NCBI RefSeq assembly: GCF_004785795.1
Contig: NZ_SRRO01000001.1
Span: forward strand, 682,001-746,000
Source of the DNA: Nocardioides eburneiflavus
GTDB taxonomy: Bacteria > Actinomycetota > Actinomycetes > Propionibacteriales > Nocardioidaceae
Direction of reading: 5' to 3'
DNA: 64,000 nt
Below are positions 26,932-35,483 of the stretch, in pieces. Positions within the stretch are counted from its first letter, which is position 1, and each line of letters opens with the position of its first letter. The notes below the pieces were generated by a model. That model made no database searches. It was not told the DNA's origin and saw nothing but the letters and a program-made list of their open reading frames with translations. Position numbers and translations under genes: made by a program.

Positions 26932-28296
26932 TCAGGCCGCCAGCGCCAGCCCGACCACGACCCCGGCCAGAGCGCAGGCACCCAGCGTGCGCAGGACCGA
27001 CCAGCCGCGCCAGAAGACCAGTGCCGCGCCGAGGCCGGTGATCGCCAGCGCGGCCCAGTCGACCGAGGAGAGCACGGGGTACTCGGCGTCGAGCGGTCCG
27101 GCCACGAGGTGCCGGGTCTGGCCGAAGAGCGTGTGGAGGGCGAAGAAGAGCGCCAGGTTCGCGATCACGCCGACCACTGCGGCTGTGATCCCGGCCAGCG
27201 CTGCGGCCAGGTCGCGGTTGCCGCGCAGGCGCTCGACGTAGGGAGCGCCGAGGAGGATGAACAGGAAGCAGGGCACGAACGTCACCCACGTCGTCAGGCC
27301 CGCGGCGAGCACGGCGGCCACCCACGGATCGAGATCGCCGGGAGCGCGGTACGCGCCGACGAACGCGACGAACTGCACGACCATGATGAGTGGTCCGGGC
27401 GTGGTCTCGGCCAGCGCGAGCCCGCGCACCATCTCGCCCGGTGCCAGCCAGCCGTACACCTCGACCGCCTGCTGGGCCACGTAGGCGAGGACGGCGTACG
27501 CGCCGCCGAAGGTGACCAGGGCGGCTCCCGAGAAGAAGACGCCCTGGTCGACGAAGATGCTCGAGCGGCCGAACATCGCGGCGACGAGCACGACCGGCGC
27601 GAACCACACGACCAGGCCGACGACGAGGACGATCGCGACACGCCTGGTCGACGGCCGTTCCGTGTGCAGCGCGTCGTCACTGACCAGCGGGGGCGGGCCG
27701 TCGACGGCAGCCGCGGCCGGCGGCCGGGTGAACCCCGGGATGCGCCGCCCGAGCACCCAGCCCGCGACCGCCGCTGCCAGCACCACCGCCGGGAACGGCA
27801 CGTCGAAGAAGGTCAGGGCGAGGAACGACAGGGCGGCGAGCCCGACCAGCGCCGGGTGGCCCAGCCCCTTGCGGCCCACCCGTACGACCGCCTGGACGAC
27901 GATCGCGATGACGGCCGGGGCCAGGCCCAGGAAGAGCGACTCCACGAGGGTCGTCTCGCCGTAGGCGACGTACACGCCCGAGAGGACGAGCAGGGCCACC
28001 ACACCGGGAAGGATGAACAGTGTCCCCGCGACGAGGGCGCCCCTGACGCCGTTGAGCAGCCAGCCGACGTACGTCGCGAACTGCTGCGCCTCCGGCCCGG
28101 GCAGGAGCGTGCAGTAGGACAGGGCGAAGAGGAACCGCTGCTGGCCGATCCAGCGCTTCTCCTCCACCAGCGTGCGCTGCATGACGGCGATCTGCCCCGC
28201 CGGGCCGCCGAAGGTCTGCAGCGAGATCGCGAACCACGTCCTCGCCGCCTCACGGAGCGGGACGACGTCGTGCGTGACGGGCAGCGGCTCGGGCAT
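26932..28296 (-). CDS. chrA: Chromate efflux transporter ChrA
   Basis: A 454-residue two-domain CHR-family protein, each half with about six helices. The N-terminal signature FGGPAGQIAVMQ with PGPEAQQ and the C-terminal counterpart FGGAYAVLAYV with ETTPGPL are the expected duplicated motifs. Long-form ChrA exports chromate. The gene stands alone; no chrB regulator is nearby, which leaves chromate as a family-based inference. Confidence 0.9.
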   Translation of the reverse strand: MPEPLPVTHDVVPLREAARTWFAISLQTFGGPAGQIAVMQRTLVEEKRWIGQQRFLFALSYCTLLPGPEAQQFATYVGWLLNGVRGALVAGTLFILPGVVALLVLSGVYVAYGETTLVESLFLGLAPAVIAIVVQAVVRVGRKGLGHPALVGLAALSFLALTFFDVPFPAVVLAAAVAGWVLGRRIPGFTRPPAAAAVDGPPPLVSDDALHTERPSTRRVAIVLVVGLVVWFAPVVLVAAMFGRSSIFVDQGVFFSGAALVTFGGAYAVLAYVAQQAVEVYGWLAPGEMVRGLALAETTPGPLIMVVQFVAFVGAYRAPGDLDPWVAAVLAAGLTTWVTFVPCFLFILLGAPYVERLRGNRDLAAALAGITAAVVGVIANLALFFALHTLFGQTRHLVAGPLDAEYPVLSSVDWAALAITGLGAALVFWRGWSVLRTLGACALAGVVVGLALAA

Positions 28297-28333
28297 GGGT
28301 GCACCGAACCGCGTGGCGACCCGTTAAGTCAAG

Positions 28334-28348
28334 TTGTCAGATCGACAA
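28334..28348. promoter_or_regulatory. Palindrome upstream of chrA
   Basis: TTGTC-AGATC-GACAA, a 5-bp inverted repeat with a 5-base spacer, lies 38 bases before the chrA start in a locally AT-richer stretch. On the minus strand TTGACT follows it and could be the -35. Operator function is a guess. Confidence 0.35.
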
Positions 28349-28362
28349 AGCACGCATCGACC

Positions 28363-28632
28363 TCAGGCGGCGGTCTTGTTCCTGCCCGCGACCGACTCGG
28401 CCACGCCGATGAGCAGGACGGCAGCGATGACCGCGAAGATGAAGCCGAGGACGTTGAGCTCGCCGATGTCGCCCGTCCCGATCATGGAGGCGAGCAGCCC
28501 GCCGATCACGGAGCCGACGATGCCGAGGCCGAGGGTGGCGAGGAGGCCGAGGTTCTGACGACCGGGCTTGATGAGCCGGGCGAGGGCGCCGATGATGAGG
28601 CCGGCGACGAGGAAGCCGATGATTCCGAACAT
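28363..28632 (-). CDS. GlsB/YeaQ/YmgE-family stress membrane protein
   Basis: An 89-residue protein of three hydrophobic helices. The Gly-rich starts FGIIGFLVAGLIIGALAR and LGLLATLGLGIVGSVIGGLL match the transglycosylase-associated (GlsB/YmgE) family, linked to general stress in actinobacteria. The ATG has GGAG-like sequence upstream (CGCAGGAGCAC), giving a proper leader. Confidence 0.87.
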   Translation of the reverse strand: MFGIIGFLVAGLIIGALARLIKPGRQNLGLLATLGLGIVGSVIGGLLASMIGTGDIGELNVLGFIFAVIAAVLLIGVAESVAGRNKTAA

Positions 28633-28693
28633 GTGTGCTCCTGCGGCTCGAGGGGGTGGGGACGGTGGTCCCGTCCTTCGAGCATAGACACCC

Positions 28694-29314
28694 TCAGGTC
28701 AGCGGCCGGGGATCCCGCAGCCGCCCCCGGCGCCAGGAGCGGTGGATCACGACGGCCGCCACCACCGCACCCGCGGTGCCGAGGGTCAGGTCGCCCAGGG
28801 TGTCGGCGTAGGCGAACTCCCGCTCGGTGGAGCGGCTGATGAAGGCGAAGAACTCCGCCACCTCCCAGGCGATGGCCGCCGTCGCGCCGAAGGCGAGGGC
28901 CCGCTCCAGCACACGGCCGAACCCGACGTCGCGCGGCAGGGTCAGCAGGACGAACGCGGCGGCCAGGAGGCCGGTGTTCATGAGGTGCATCCAGTCGTCG
29001 AACCACACGACCGTGTCGTAGAGGTCCATCCGGTTGCCGAGGATGTCGGTGAAGCAGGTGATGGTGATCAGCAGGTCGGGCAGCCACGGGAACGAGATGC
29101 GGTCGCGCCAGAGCGCCCACCACAGGACGGGCACGGTGAAGGAGACCAGCGGGTAGCCGATCGCCCGCATCCCGGCGGCCTTGTCGCGCATGTGGGCCTG
29201 GTCGGGATAGACGACCGCGAAGAGCAGCAGGAGCACGAGCGCACCCTTGGCGAGCACGTTGGCGGTCTTGGCGAGGGTGGGCGTCGCCGCCCGCTCGATC
29301 GCTGCCTCAGTCAC
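28694..29314 (-). CDS. YjdF/DUF2238-like membrane protein
   Basis: A 206-residue protein with about six membrane helices. WFDDWMHLMNTGL, AWEVAEFFAF and YADTLGDLTLGTAGA resemble the conserved His, Glu and Asp blocks of the YjdF (DUF2238) family. Function is unknown. GTG start at 29314; alone and divergent from the VKOR gene. Confidence 0.55.
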   Translation of the reverse strand: MTEAAIERAATPTLAKTANVLAKGALVLLLLFAVVYPDQAHMRDKAAGMRAIGYPLVSFTVPVLWWALWRDRISFPWLPDLLITITCFTDILGNRMDLYDTVVWFDDWMHLMNTGLLAAAFVLLTLPRDVGFGRVLERALAFGATAAIAWEVAEFFAFISRSTEREFAYADTLGDLTLGTAGAVVAAVVIHRSWRRGRLRDPRPLT

Positions 29315-29403
29315 GCGGACCCCTGTCCCCCGGCTTCGCGTCGGTCGCGCGCCCGGCCCAGTGTCTCACCCCCGGTTGGCGAGATGTCGGAGGATGGGAC
29401 GAC

Positions 29404-30042
29404 ATGACCCCGCACCGAGGAGACTCGCTCGCCATGAGCACGTACGCCACCACCGGCGAGCCGCAGGAACGACCCCTTGCCATCGGCCTCCTCGTGGGCG
29501 GCCTCGTCGGCCTGGTCGCCGCGGCCGTGCTGCTGATCGAGCGGATCCGCCTCGCCGAGGACAGCGGCTACGTCCCGACGTGCAGCATCAACCCCGTCCT
29601 GAGCTGCGGCAGCGTGATGGAGTCCGCGCAGGCGTCGCTGCTCGGCTTCCCCAACCCGGTGATCGGCGTGGCGGCCTTCCCGGTCGTCATCGCGACCGGA
29701 GCCGCGATGCTGGCCGGGGCGCGGCTGGCCCGGTGGTACTGGGCCGGCCTGCAGGCGGGCGTCACCGCGGCGATGGTCTTCGTCGCCTGGCTCGTCTTCC
29801 AGAGCCTGTACCGCATCGGCGCGCTGTGTCCCTACTGCATGGTGGTGTGGGCGGTGGTCATCCCGCTGTTCTGGTACGTCACGGCGCGCAACGCGGCCGC
29901 CGGCGTCCTCGGGTCGCCGCCGGGCGGGCGGCTGGCGACCGGGCTGCTGGACTGGCGGGCCCCGCTCGTGTTCGGCACGTTCCTGCTCGTCGTGCTGCTG
30001 GTCCTCGAGCGGTTCTGGACCTACTGGTCCACGCTGCTCTGA
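29404..30042 (+). CDS. Vitamin K epoxide reductase (VKOR) family protein
   Basis: A 212-residue membrane thiol oxidoreductase with about five helices. The shuttle Cys pair CSINPVLSC (29581-29607) and the active-site CPYC (29829-29840) match bacterial VKOR, which reoxidises DsbA-like proteins using menaquinone. No thioredoxin domain is fused, so a separate DsbA partner is implied. The start could be ATG 29404 or ATG 29434; neither has a close Shine-Dalgarno. Confidence 0.88.
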   Translation: MTPHRGDSLAMSTYATTGEPQERPLAIGLLVGGLVGLVAAAVLLIERIRLAEDSGYVPTCSINPVLSCGSVMESAQASLLGFPNPVIGVAAFPVVIATGAAMLAGARLARWYWAGLQAGVTAAMVFVAWLVFQSLYRIGALCPYCMVVWAVVIPLFWYVTARNAAAGVLGSPPGGRLATGLLDWRAPLVFGTFLLVVLLVLERFWTYWSTLL

Positions 30043-30079
30043 GGCGGGCCCCGGGACGCCGCCTCCGCAGGCCGTCACC

Positions 30080-30085
30080 TAGCCT
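30080..30085 (+). promoter_or_regulatory. -10 box, leaderless MFS gene
   Basis: TAGCCT, 6 bases before the GTG at 30092, with no Shine-Dalgarno. Confidence 0.6.
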
Positions 30086-30091
30086 GCGCAG

Positions 30092-31357
30092 GTGGAGAAG
30101 CGGCTGCTGGCGGACACCCGTCCGCTCGCCAACCCGCACTTCAAGCGCCTCTGGCGGGCCAACATCGTCACGGTGATCGGCGCCCAGCTGACCGTCGTGG
30201 CCGTGCCCGCCCAGATCTATTCGATGACCGGCTCCTCGGCGTACGTCGGGCTCACCGGTGTCTTCGGGCTCGTCCCGCTCGTGGTCTTCGGTCTCTGGGG
30301 CGGCGCGCTCGCCGACGTCTTCGACAGGCGCACCCTGCTGCTCATCACCACTGCCGGCCTGATCGCCACCAGCGCCGGGTTCTGGCTCCAGGCGGCGCTC
30401 GGCGCCGAGGACGTGTGGCTGCTGCTGTCCCTCTTCGCGGTGCAGCAGGCGTTCTTCGCGGTCAACCAGCCGACGCGCTCCGCCCTCCTGCCACGGATCA
30501 TCGACAAGGAGCTGCTGCCGGCGGCCAACTCCCTCAACATGACCGTCATGCAGGCCGGCGGCATCGCCGGACCCCTCGTCGGCGGCGCGCTGATCCCGCT
30601 GATCGGGTTCTCCTGGCTCTACCTGCTGGACACGATCACCCTCTTCGCGACCCTCGGCGCCGTCGTACGCCTGCCGCCCCTGCCCGTCATCGGCGCGACC
30701 GTGACGCCGGGGATCCGCGCAGTGGTCGACGGCTTCCGCTACCTGCGCACCCAGCCGGTGCTGATGATGTCGTTCGTCGTCGACCTCATCGCGATGGTCT
30801 TCGGGATGCCGCGAGCGCTGTTCCCCGAGATGGCGGACGTCGACTTCGGCGGTCCGAGCGAGGGCGGTCTGGCCTTCGCGCTGCTCTTCGCCGCGATCCC
30901 GGCCGGGGCCGTCGTCGGCGGGGTGCTCTCCGGGTGGGTGTCGCGGGTCGAGCGCCAGGGTCTCGCGGTGATCGTGTGCATCCTCGTGTGGGGCCTGGCG
31001 ATGGTCGGCTTCGGCGTCGCCGCGATGCTCGCCCCCTTCGCACCTGCGCTCCTCCTGGTCGTCGCCGTGCTGATGCTCGCTGTCGGCGGTGCCGCCGACA
31101 TGGCCTCGGCTGCCTTCCGTACGTCCATGCTGCAGGCCGCTGCCGACGATGCCGTCCGCGGCCGGCTCCAGGGCATCTTCATCGTGGTCGTCGCCGGCGG
31201 GCCGCGCGTCGCGGACGTCGCGCACGGTGCCGCCGCGGCCGCCACCGGAGCAGCGGTCACCGCGGCCGGGGGCGGCGTGCTGGTCGTGGTCCTCACGGTC
31301 GTCGCGGCGCTCGCCGTGCCGGCCTTCGTGCGCTACCGGGTGACGCGGGTCGCCTGA
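30092..31357 (+). CDS. MFS exporter (EntS-like)
   Basis: A 421-residue major facilitator protein with 12 predicted helices. FGLWGGALADVFDRRTLLL is the motif between helices 2 and 3, and the sequence AVNQPTRSALLPRI is typical of the EntS/DHA3 group of exporters. Substrate unknown; EntS exports a siderophore, but no siderophore genes lie here. Confidence 0.85.
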   Translation: MEKRLLADTRPLANPHFKRLWRANIVTVIGAQLTVVAVPAQIYSMTGSSAYVGLTGVFGLVPLVVFGLWGGALADVFDRRTLLLITTAGLIATSAGFWLQAALGAEDVWLLLSLFAVQQAFFAVNQPTRSALLPRIIDKELLPAANSLNMTVMQAGGIAGPLVGGALIPLIGFSWLYLLDTITLFATLGAVVRLPPLPVIGATVTPGIRAVVDGFRYLRTQPVLMMSFVVDLIAMVFGMPRALFPEMADVDFGGPSEGGLAFALLFAAIPAGAVVGGVLSGWVSRVERQGLAVIVCILVWGLAMVGFGVAAMLAPFAPALLLVVAVLMLAVGGAADMASAAFRTSMLQAAADDAVRGRLQGIFIVVVAGGPRVADVAHGAAAAATGAAVTAAGGGVLVVVLTVVAALAVPAFVRYRVTRVA

Positions 31358-31358
31358 C

Positions 31359-31382
31359 CCGCGCCGCCGGATCGCGGCGCGG
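31359..31382. terminator. Terminator between convergent MFS and AKR genes
   Basis: CCGCGCCGC-CGGATC-GCGGCGCGG is a perfect 9-bp stem with a 6-base loop, starting 2 bases after the MFS stop. It overlaps a competing hairpin GCGGGTC/GACCCGC at about 31345-31362. Confidence 0.65.
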
Positions 31383-31430
31383 ACCTGCGTCGCCTGGGCC
31401 CGCGCAGCGTAGGGGTTGTCAGGCGCCCGC

Positions 31431-32441
31431 TCAGACGACGCGGGTCTTCGGCATGCCCTCCGCGGTCTTGGCCGGGTCGCGCACCACGACGTCGCCGAGC
31501 GCCTCGTCGATGCGCTTCATGACGTCGACGTCGAGCCTCACGCCGGCCGCCTTGACGTTGTCGGCGACCTGCTCGGGGCGCGAGGCGCCGACGAGGGCGG
31601 CGGCGACGTTGTCGTTCTGCAGGACCCACGCGATGGCGAGCTGCGCCATCGTGAGGTCGCAGTCCTTCGCGATCGGCTCGAGGTCCTGGACGGCGGAGAG
31701 AACCTCGTCGCGCATGAAGCGCGAGATCATGTCGGCGCCGCCCTTGGTGTCGGTCGCGCGCGAGCCCTCGGGCGGGGCCTGGCCGGGCTTGTACTTGCCG
31801 GTGAGCACGCCCTGCGCGATCGGGCTCCACACGATCTGCGAGACACCGAGCTCGGCCGACGTCGGCACGACCTCGTCCTCGATGACGCGCCAGAGCATGG
31901 AGTACTGGGGCTGGCTGGAGATCAGCTGGAAGCCGAGCTCCTTCGAGAGCTCCACGCCGGCGCGGATCTGGTCGGCGGTCCACTCGCTGACGCCGATGTA
32001 GAGCGCCTTGCCCTGGCGCACGATGTCGGCGAAGGCCTGCATCGTCTCCTCGAGCGGCGTCTCCACGTCGTAGCGGTGGGCCTGGTAGAGGTCGACGTAG
32101 TCGGTCTGCAGCCGCTCCAGCGAGCCGTTGATCGACTCCATGATGTGCTTGCGGGACAGGCCGGTGTCGTTCTTGCCCTTGGGTCCGGTCGGCCAGTAGA
32201 CCTTCGTGAAGATCTCCAGCGACTCGCGGCGCTCGCCCTTCAGCGCCTCGCCGAGGACGGTCTCGGCGGCGGTGTTGGCGTAGACGTCCGCGGTGTCGAA
32301 GGTCGAGATGCCCTCGTCGAGCGCGGCCCGCACGCACTGCGTGGCGACGTCGTTCTCGACCTGGGAGCCGTGGGTGAGCCAGTTGCCGTAGGTGATCTCG
32401 GAGATCTTCAGTCCGCTGTTGCCGAGGTATCGGAATTCCAT
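31431..32441 (-). CDS. Aldo/keto reductase (YghZ/Kv-beta type)
   Basis: A 336-residue NADPH-dependent reductase. The AKR tetrad is Asp49, Tyr54 (FDTADVY), Lys80 (FTKVYW) and His122 (YQAHRYD). SPIAQGVLTGKY and ALVGASRPEQV belong to the potassium-channel beta-subunit/YghZ group. It probably reduces small aldehydes such as methylglyoxal. Leaderless promoter; that box overlaps the 3' end of the next upstream gene. Confidence 0.9.
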   Translation of the reverse strand: MEFRYLGNSGLKISEITYGNWLTHGSQVENDVATQCVRAALDEGISTFDTADVYANTAAETVLGEALKGERRESLEIFTKVYWPTGPKGKNDTGLSRKHIMESINGSLERLQTDYVDLYQAHRYDVETPLEETMQAFADIVRQGKALYIGVSEWTADQIRAGVELSKELGFQLISSQPQYSMLWRVIEDEVVPTSAELGVSQIVWSPIAQGVLTGKYKPGQAPPEGSRATDTKGGADMISRFMRDEVLSAVQDLEPIAKDCDLTMAQLAIAWVLQNDNVAAALVGASRPEQVADNVKAAGVRLDVDVMKRIDEALGDVVVRDPAKTAEGMPKTRVV

Positions 32442-32448
32442 GCTCCCG

Positions 32449-32454
32449 ACCCTA
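32449..32454 (-). promoter_or_regulatory. -10 box, leaderless aldo/keto reductase
   Basis: TAGGGT on the minus strand, 7 bases before ATG 32441. It overlaps the TGA stop of the Pr6Pr gene. Confidence 0.6.
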
Positions 32455-33096
32455 GCGAGGGGCCGGGCGCAGCCTCCGGTCGAGCCAGCCGTGGAGCGCG
32501 AGGACGGCGAGGAACAGCACCGTGATCCCCACGCAGGCGACCGCCACCTGGCCCCAGCCCTCCTCAGAGGGGTCGAGGAACGGGTACGGCACCCAGCCGT
32601 CGAGCTGCCCGACGGCCAGCGTCCAGGCCGTCCACGCGAGCGGCCAGACGAGGGCGTACGCCGACTCCCGCCGCGAGGTCCGCGGACGCGGTCCGGCGGC
32701 CGCCCAGGCCGCGACCGCGAGGACGGGCACCACGATGTGGAGGAGCTTGTCGGCGGCCCAGCCGGCGCCGTCGAGGTCCAGGAGGGGACGCAGCAGGAAG
32801 AAGTGCACGACCCCGGTGACCGTGATCCCGACGAGGGCGGCGATGCGCGCCACGCGCCACCACGGCCGGTCCGCCTCGGGGTCGCGGGCGAGCACCGTCG
32901 AGGTGACGGCGACCAGGAGGTTGCTCTGGATCGTGAAGTAGGCGAAGTAGCGGTAGGTCCTGGCCGCCAGCCCGGGCGGGTCCTCCTCGACCAGGACCGC
33001 CTCGCCCGTGACGACGAGAACCAGCTGGAACACCAGCGCGAACCACGCCACGGCGGCCACGACCAGGTGCGCCGTGCGGGCGCGCGCGGGAGTCAT
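32452..33096 (-). CDS. Pr6Pr-family membrane protein
   Basis: A 214-residue protein with six predicted helices. YFAYFTIQSNLLVAVTSTVLA and HIVVPVLAVAAW, then WPLAWTAWTLAVG, match the bacterial Pr6Pr (FAR-17a/AIG1-like) family. Function is unknown. Leaderless: TACGCT (33108-33103) lies 6 bases before ATG 33096. Confidence 0.75.
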   Translation of the reverse strand: MTPARARTAHLVVAAVAWFALVFQLVLVVTGEAVLVEEDPPGLAARTYRYFAYFTIQSNLLVAVTSTVLARDPEADRPWWRVARIAALVGITVTGVVHFFLLRPLLDLDGAGWAADKLLHIVVPVLAVAAWAAAGPRPRTSRRESAYALVWPLAWTAWTLAVGQLDGWVPYPFLDPSEEGWGQVAVACVGITVLFLAVLALHGWLDRRLRPAPR

Positions 33097-33135
33097 GGCA
33101 GGAGCGTAGGGCTCCGCCTCTGCCGCGAGGTGTCG

Positions 33136-33363
33136 TCAGTCCAGGACGACGAGGACGTCGCCGTCCTGCACGACGTCGCCGGCGGTCACCTTGATCGCGG
33201 TGACGGTGCCGCCGCGCTCGGCGAGCACCGGGATCTCCATCTTCATCGACTCCAGCAGCACGACCGTGTCGCCGGCCTCGACGCGGTCGCCCTCGGCGAC
33301 CTCGATGGTCAGCACGTTGGCGACCAGCTCGGAGACGATCTCGACGGACGAGGTGCGGGCCAT
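33136..33363 (-). CDS. Stand-alone biotin/lipoyl carrier protein
   Basis: A 75-residue single biotinyl-lipoyl domain. LLESMKMEIPV carries the target Lys in the EAMKM-type motif, and the flanking Gly turns (GDRVEAGDT, AGDVVQDGDV) are intact. It is probably biotinylated and serves an acyl-CoA or pyruvate carboxylase encoded elsewhere. Monocistronic with its own TAGCGT -10 box 7 bases before the ATG. Confidence 0.88.
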   Translation of the reverse strand: MARTSSVEIVSELVANVLTIEVAEGDRVEAGDTVVLLESMKMEIPVLAERGGTVTAIKVTAGDVVQDGDVLVVLD

Positions 33364-33370
33364 GCGGTCG

Positions 33371-33376
33371 ACGCTA
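33371..33376 (-). promoter_or_regulatory. -10 box, leaderless biotin carrier gene
   Basis: TAGCGT on the minus strand, 7 bases before ATG 33363. Confidence 0.6.
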
Positions 33377-33419
33377 GCGGTTACCCGGGCGTACGCCGGG
33401 GCCGGGCGAGCCCGCCCGC

Positions 33420-34667
33420 TCAGAGCTCGGCGAAGCGGCGGGGCTCGGGACGGTGCGGCCCGGCCTCCTCGGCACGGCGCCCGCGCTTGCCCTTCGGGCC
33501 GGTGAGGGCGAGGTCGGCGCGGATCACCAGGAAGCCGACGACCAGGCCGAGCACGATGGAGTACGCCGAGCGCAGGCCGGCCTCGAGGTACGAGCTGTCC
33601 GGGGCGACGAGGCCCGTCGCGAGCGGCACCGTGGCCGCGACCCCGAAGGCGCAGAACCACCAGCCCTGCCGGCGGCGCGCGCGGACGTGGGTGCCCCAGA
33701 CCAGCGCCGGGATGCCGAGCAGGACGACCAGCGGCCGCGGGAAGGCGCCGATGCGCTCGGCGGTCCAGTCGGCGAAGTCGAGCACCGAGGAGACGAAGGT
33801 CTGGGCGCCGTAGCGGCGCAGGAGCTCGGCATAGGCGAGCGTCGCGAACAGCACGCCGAGCCCGATCGCGACGACGATCATCCCGCGCCGGCCGAGGCCG
33901 TGGAGGCCCGCGCCGAGCCGGTAGACGATCGCGAGGACGAGGGCCAGTGCCAGGAGGAGGGCGACGATCTCGAAGCGCTCGGTGGCGACGGTCGGCTCGA
34001 AGCCCACCGCAGCGAAGGCGGTGACCGTGGCGACGAGCGCCGCGATGAGCGCCTCACGCATCGCCTTGAGCCCGGTGACCGCGGGGACGGTCACCATCAC
34101 CGCGTAGACACTGCCGACGACGCAGGTCATCACGGCGGCACCGGTGGGCAGCACGCGGCCCCCGACCACGAGGCTGGTGACCCCGAGGGCCAGGGCCAGC
34201 CCGGCGGAGATGAGCGCGCGGCCGGCGGTGCGGGTCGCGAGGAGCCAGGACAGGGACGTGACGACGGCGACCGCACCGGCGCCGTCGAGCCACTCCGGCA
34301 CCGCAGGGAGCTCGTCGATCGGCGCGCTGTCGCCGATGACCCCGGTGACCGCCGACCAGCCCAGCGCAGCGGCGCCGAGCACGAGGACGAAGAACCAGAT
34401 GGCGAGCACCGACCGACGTGGACCGTCGGGGAAGACCTCGACCGGCTCGGCCGCGGCCGGCGCGGCGACAGCGGGCGTGGACTCCGGCGTCGGTCCCGGC
34501 GCGGGCTCGCGCGGCGGCGCGACGGCAGGCGGGGGCGCGGGGGCGACCGGGGTCTCACGGTCGCGGGAGGTCGCGGCCTTCCTGCGGCGCAGCCGGGAGG
34601 GCGGCCGCTCGGCAGCCCGCTTGCCGCGGGAGGACCCGCGGGGGCTGTCGGAGGAAGGGGAAGACAC
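33420..34667 (-). CDS. Actinobacterial multi-pass membrane protein of unknown function
   Basis: A 415-residue protein that I do not recognise. A basic, Pro/Ala-rich cytoplasmic tail of about 80 residues precedes about ten hydrophobic helices, and the C-terminus is again basic. No catalytic motif is visible. GTG start at 34667, 8 bases after a TAACCT box. It stands alone, 11 bases after the end of the nitrilase gene. Confidence 0.7.
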   Translation of the reverse strand: MSSPSSDSPRGSSRGKRAAERPPSRLRRRKAATSRDRETPVAPAPPPAVAPPREPAPGPTPESTPAVAAPAAAEPVEVFPDGPRRSVLAIWFFVLVLGAAALGWSAVTGVIGDSAPIDELPAVPEWLDGAGAVAVVTSLSWLLATRTAGRALISAGLALALGVTSLVVGGRVLPTGAAVMTCVVGSVYAVMVTVPAVTGLKAMREALIAALVATVTAFAAVGFEPTVATERFEIVALLLALALVLAIVYRLGAGLHGLGRRGMIVVAIGLGVLFATLAYAELLRRYGAQTFVSSVLDFADWTAERIGAFPRPLVVLLGIPALVWGTHVRARRRQGWWFCAFGVAATVPLATGLVAPDSSYLEAGLRSAYSIVLGLVVGFLVIRADLALTGPKGKRGRRAEEAGPHRPEPRRFAEL

Positions 34668-34678
34668 GACGCAGGAGG

Positions 34679-35446
34679 TTACAGCCGACGGTTGGACAGG
34701 GACGGATTGGTGCGGCGGGCCGCGTCGAGGTCAACGCGCTCCAGCACCGCCTCGAGGACCTGCTCTCGGCCGTCGGCCTCGACGAGGGTGTCGCCCAGCG
34801 GGCCGAACACCGCCGAGTGCCCGACGTAGCGCGGCTCGGGCTGGCCCGCACCCACGACGAAGCAGGTGTTCTCGATGGCGCGGGCGGCGAGCAGCGTGCG
34901 CCAGTGGGCGACCTTGCGCTCACCCGGCAGCCAGGCGGCCGGCACGACGAGCACCTCGGCCCCCGCGTCCACCAGGCGCCTCGCGAGCTCGGGGAACCGG
35001 AGGTCGTAGCAGGTCATCAGGCCGACCTGCCAGCCCGCCACCTCGACCACGGCGGGCTCGAGCGGGCCCCCCGTCAGACGGTCGGACTCGCGGTAGCCGA
35101 ACGAGTCGTAGAGGTGGATCTTGCGGTAGGCGGCCGTGGTGGGACCGCCCACGACGAGGGTGTTGTAGGGCCGGTCGGGATCTGCGGAGGTCTCGAACAT
35201 GCCAGCCACGACAGTCGACCCGGTGGCGGCGGCCACGCGGGCGACCTCCTCGGCGAAGGGACCGTCGAGCGCCTCGGCGAAACCGCTCACGTCCGAGCCC
35301 GCCTCGCCGAAGTCCCGCGCGAAGGCCTCCGGCAGGACGACGAGGTCGGCGCCGGGCCCGACGCCCTGCGAGAGGCGTACGCGGTTGTCGGCGGGCTCGA
35401 GCCCGCTCGCCCACTGGTGGACGCGCACCCGCAGCTGGTCGGCCAT
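34679..35446 (-). CDS. Nitrilase-superfamily amidohydrolase
   Basis: A 255-residue carbon-nitrogen hydrolase. The catalytic triad is Glu40 (VVLPEAF), Lys109 (YRKIHLYD) and Cys146 (LMTCYDLRFPEL). It is closest in style to the Nit1/omega-amidase and deaminated-glutathione amidase group. Leaderless promoter; only 37 bases separate it from the divergent mobA-like gene. Confidence 0.9.
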   Translation of the reverse strand: MADQLRVRVHQWASGLEPADNRVRLSQGVGPGADLVVLPEAFARDFGEAGSDVSGFAEALDGPFAEEVARVAAATGSTVVAGMFETSADPDRPYNTLVVGGPTTAAYRKIHLYDSFGYRESDRLTGGPLEPAVVEVAGWQVGLMTCYDLRFPELARRLVDAGAEVLVVPAAWLPGERKVAHWRTLLAARAIENTCFVVGAGQPEPRYVGHSAVFGPLGDTLVEADGREQVLEAVLERVDLDAARRTNPSLSNRRL

Positions 35447-35452
35447 GCGTCC

Positions 35453-35458
35453 ACCCTA
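35453..35458 (-). promoter_or_regulatory. -10 box, leaderless nitrilase gene
   Basis: TAGGGT on the minus strand, 6 bases before ATG 35446. The opposing GACACT (35472-35477) for the mobA-like gene is 14 bases away, so the two promoters must interfere. Confidence 0.55.
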
Positions 35459-35483
35459 GGACCCCGGCTGGGACACTCGATCC

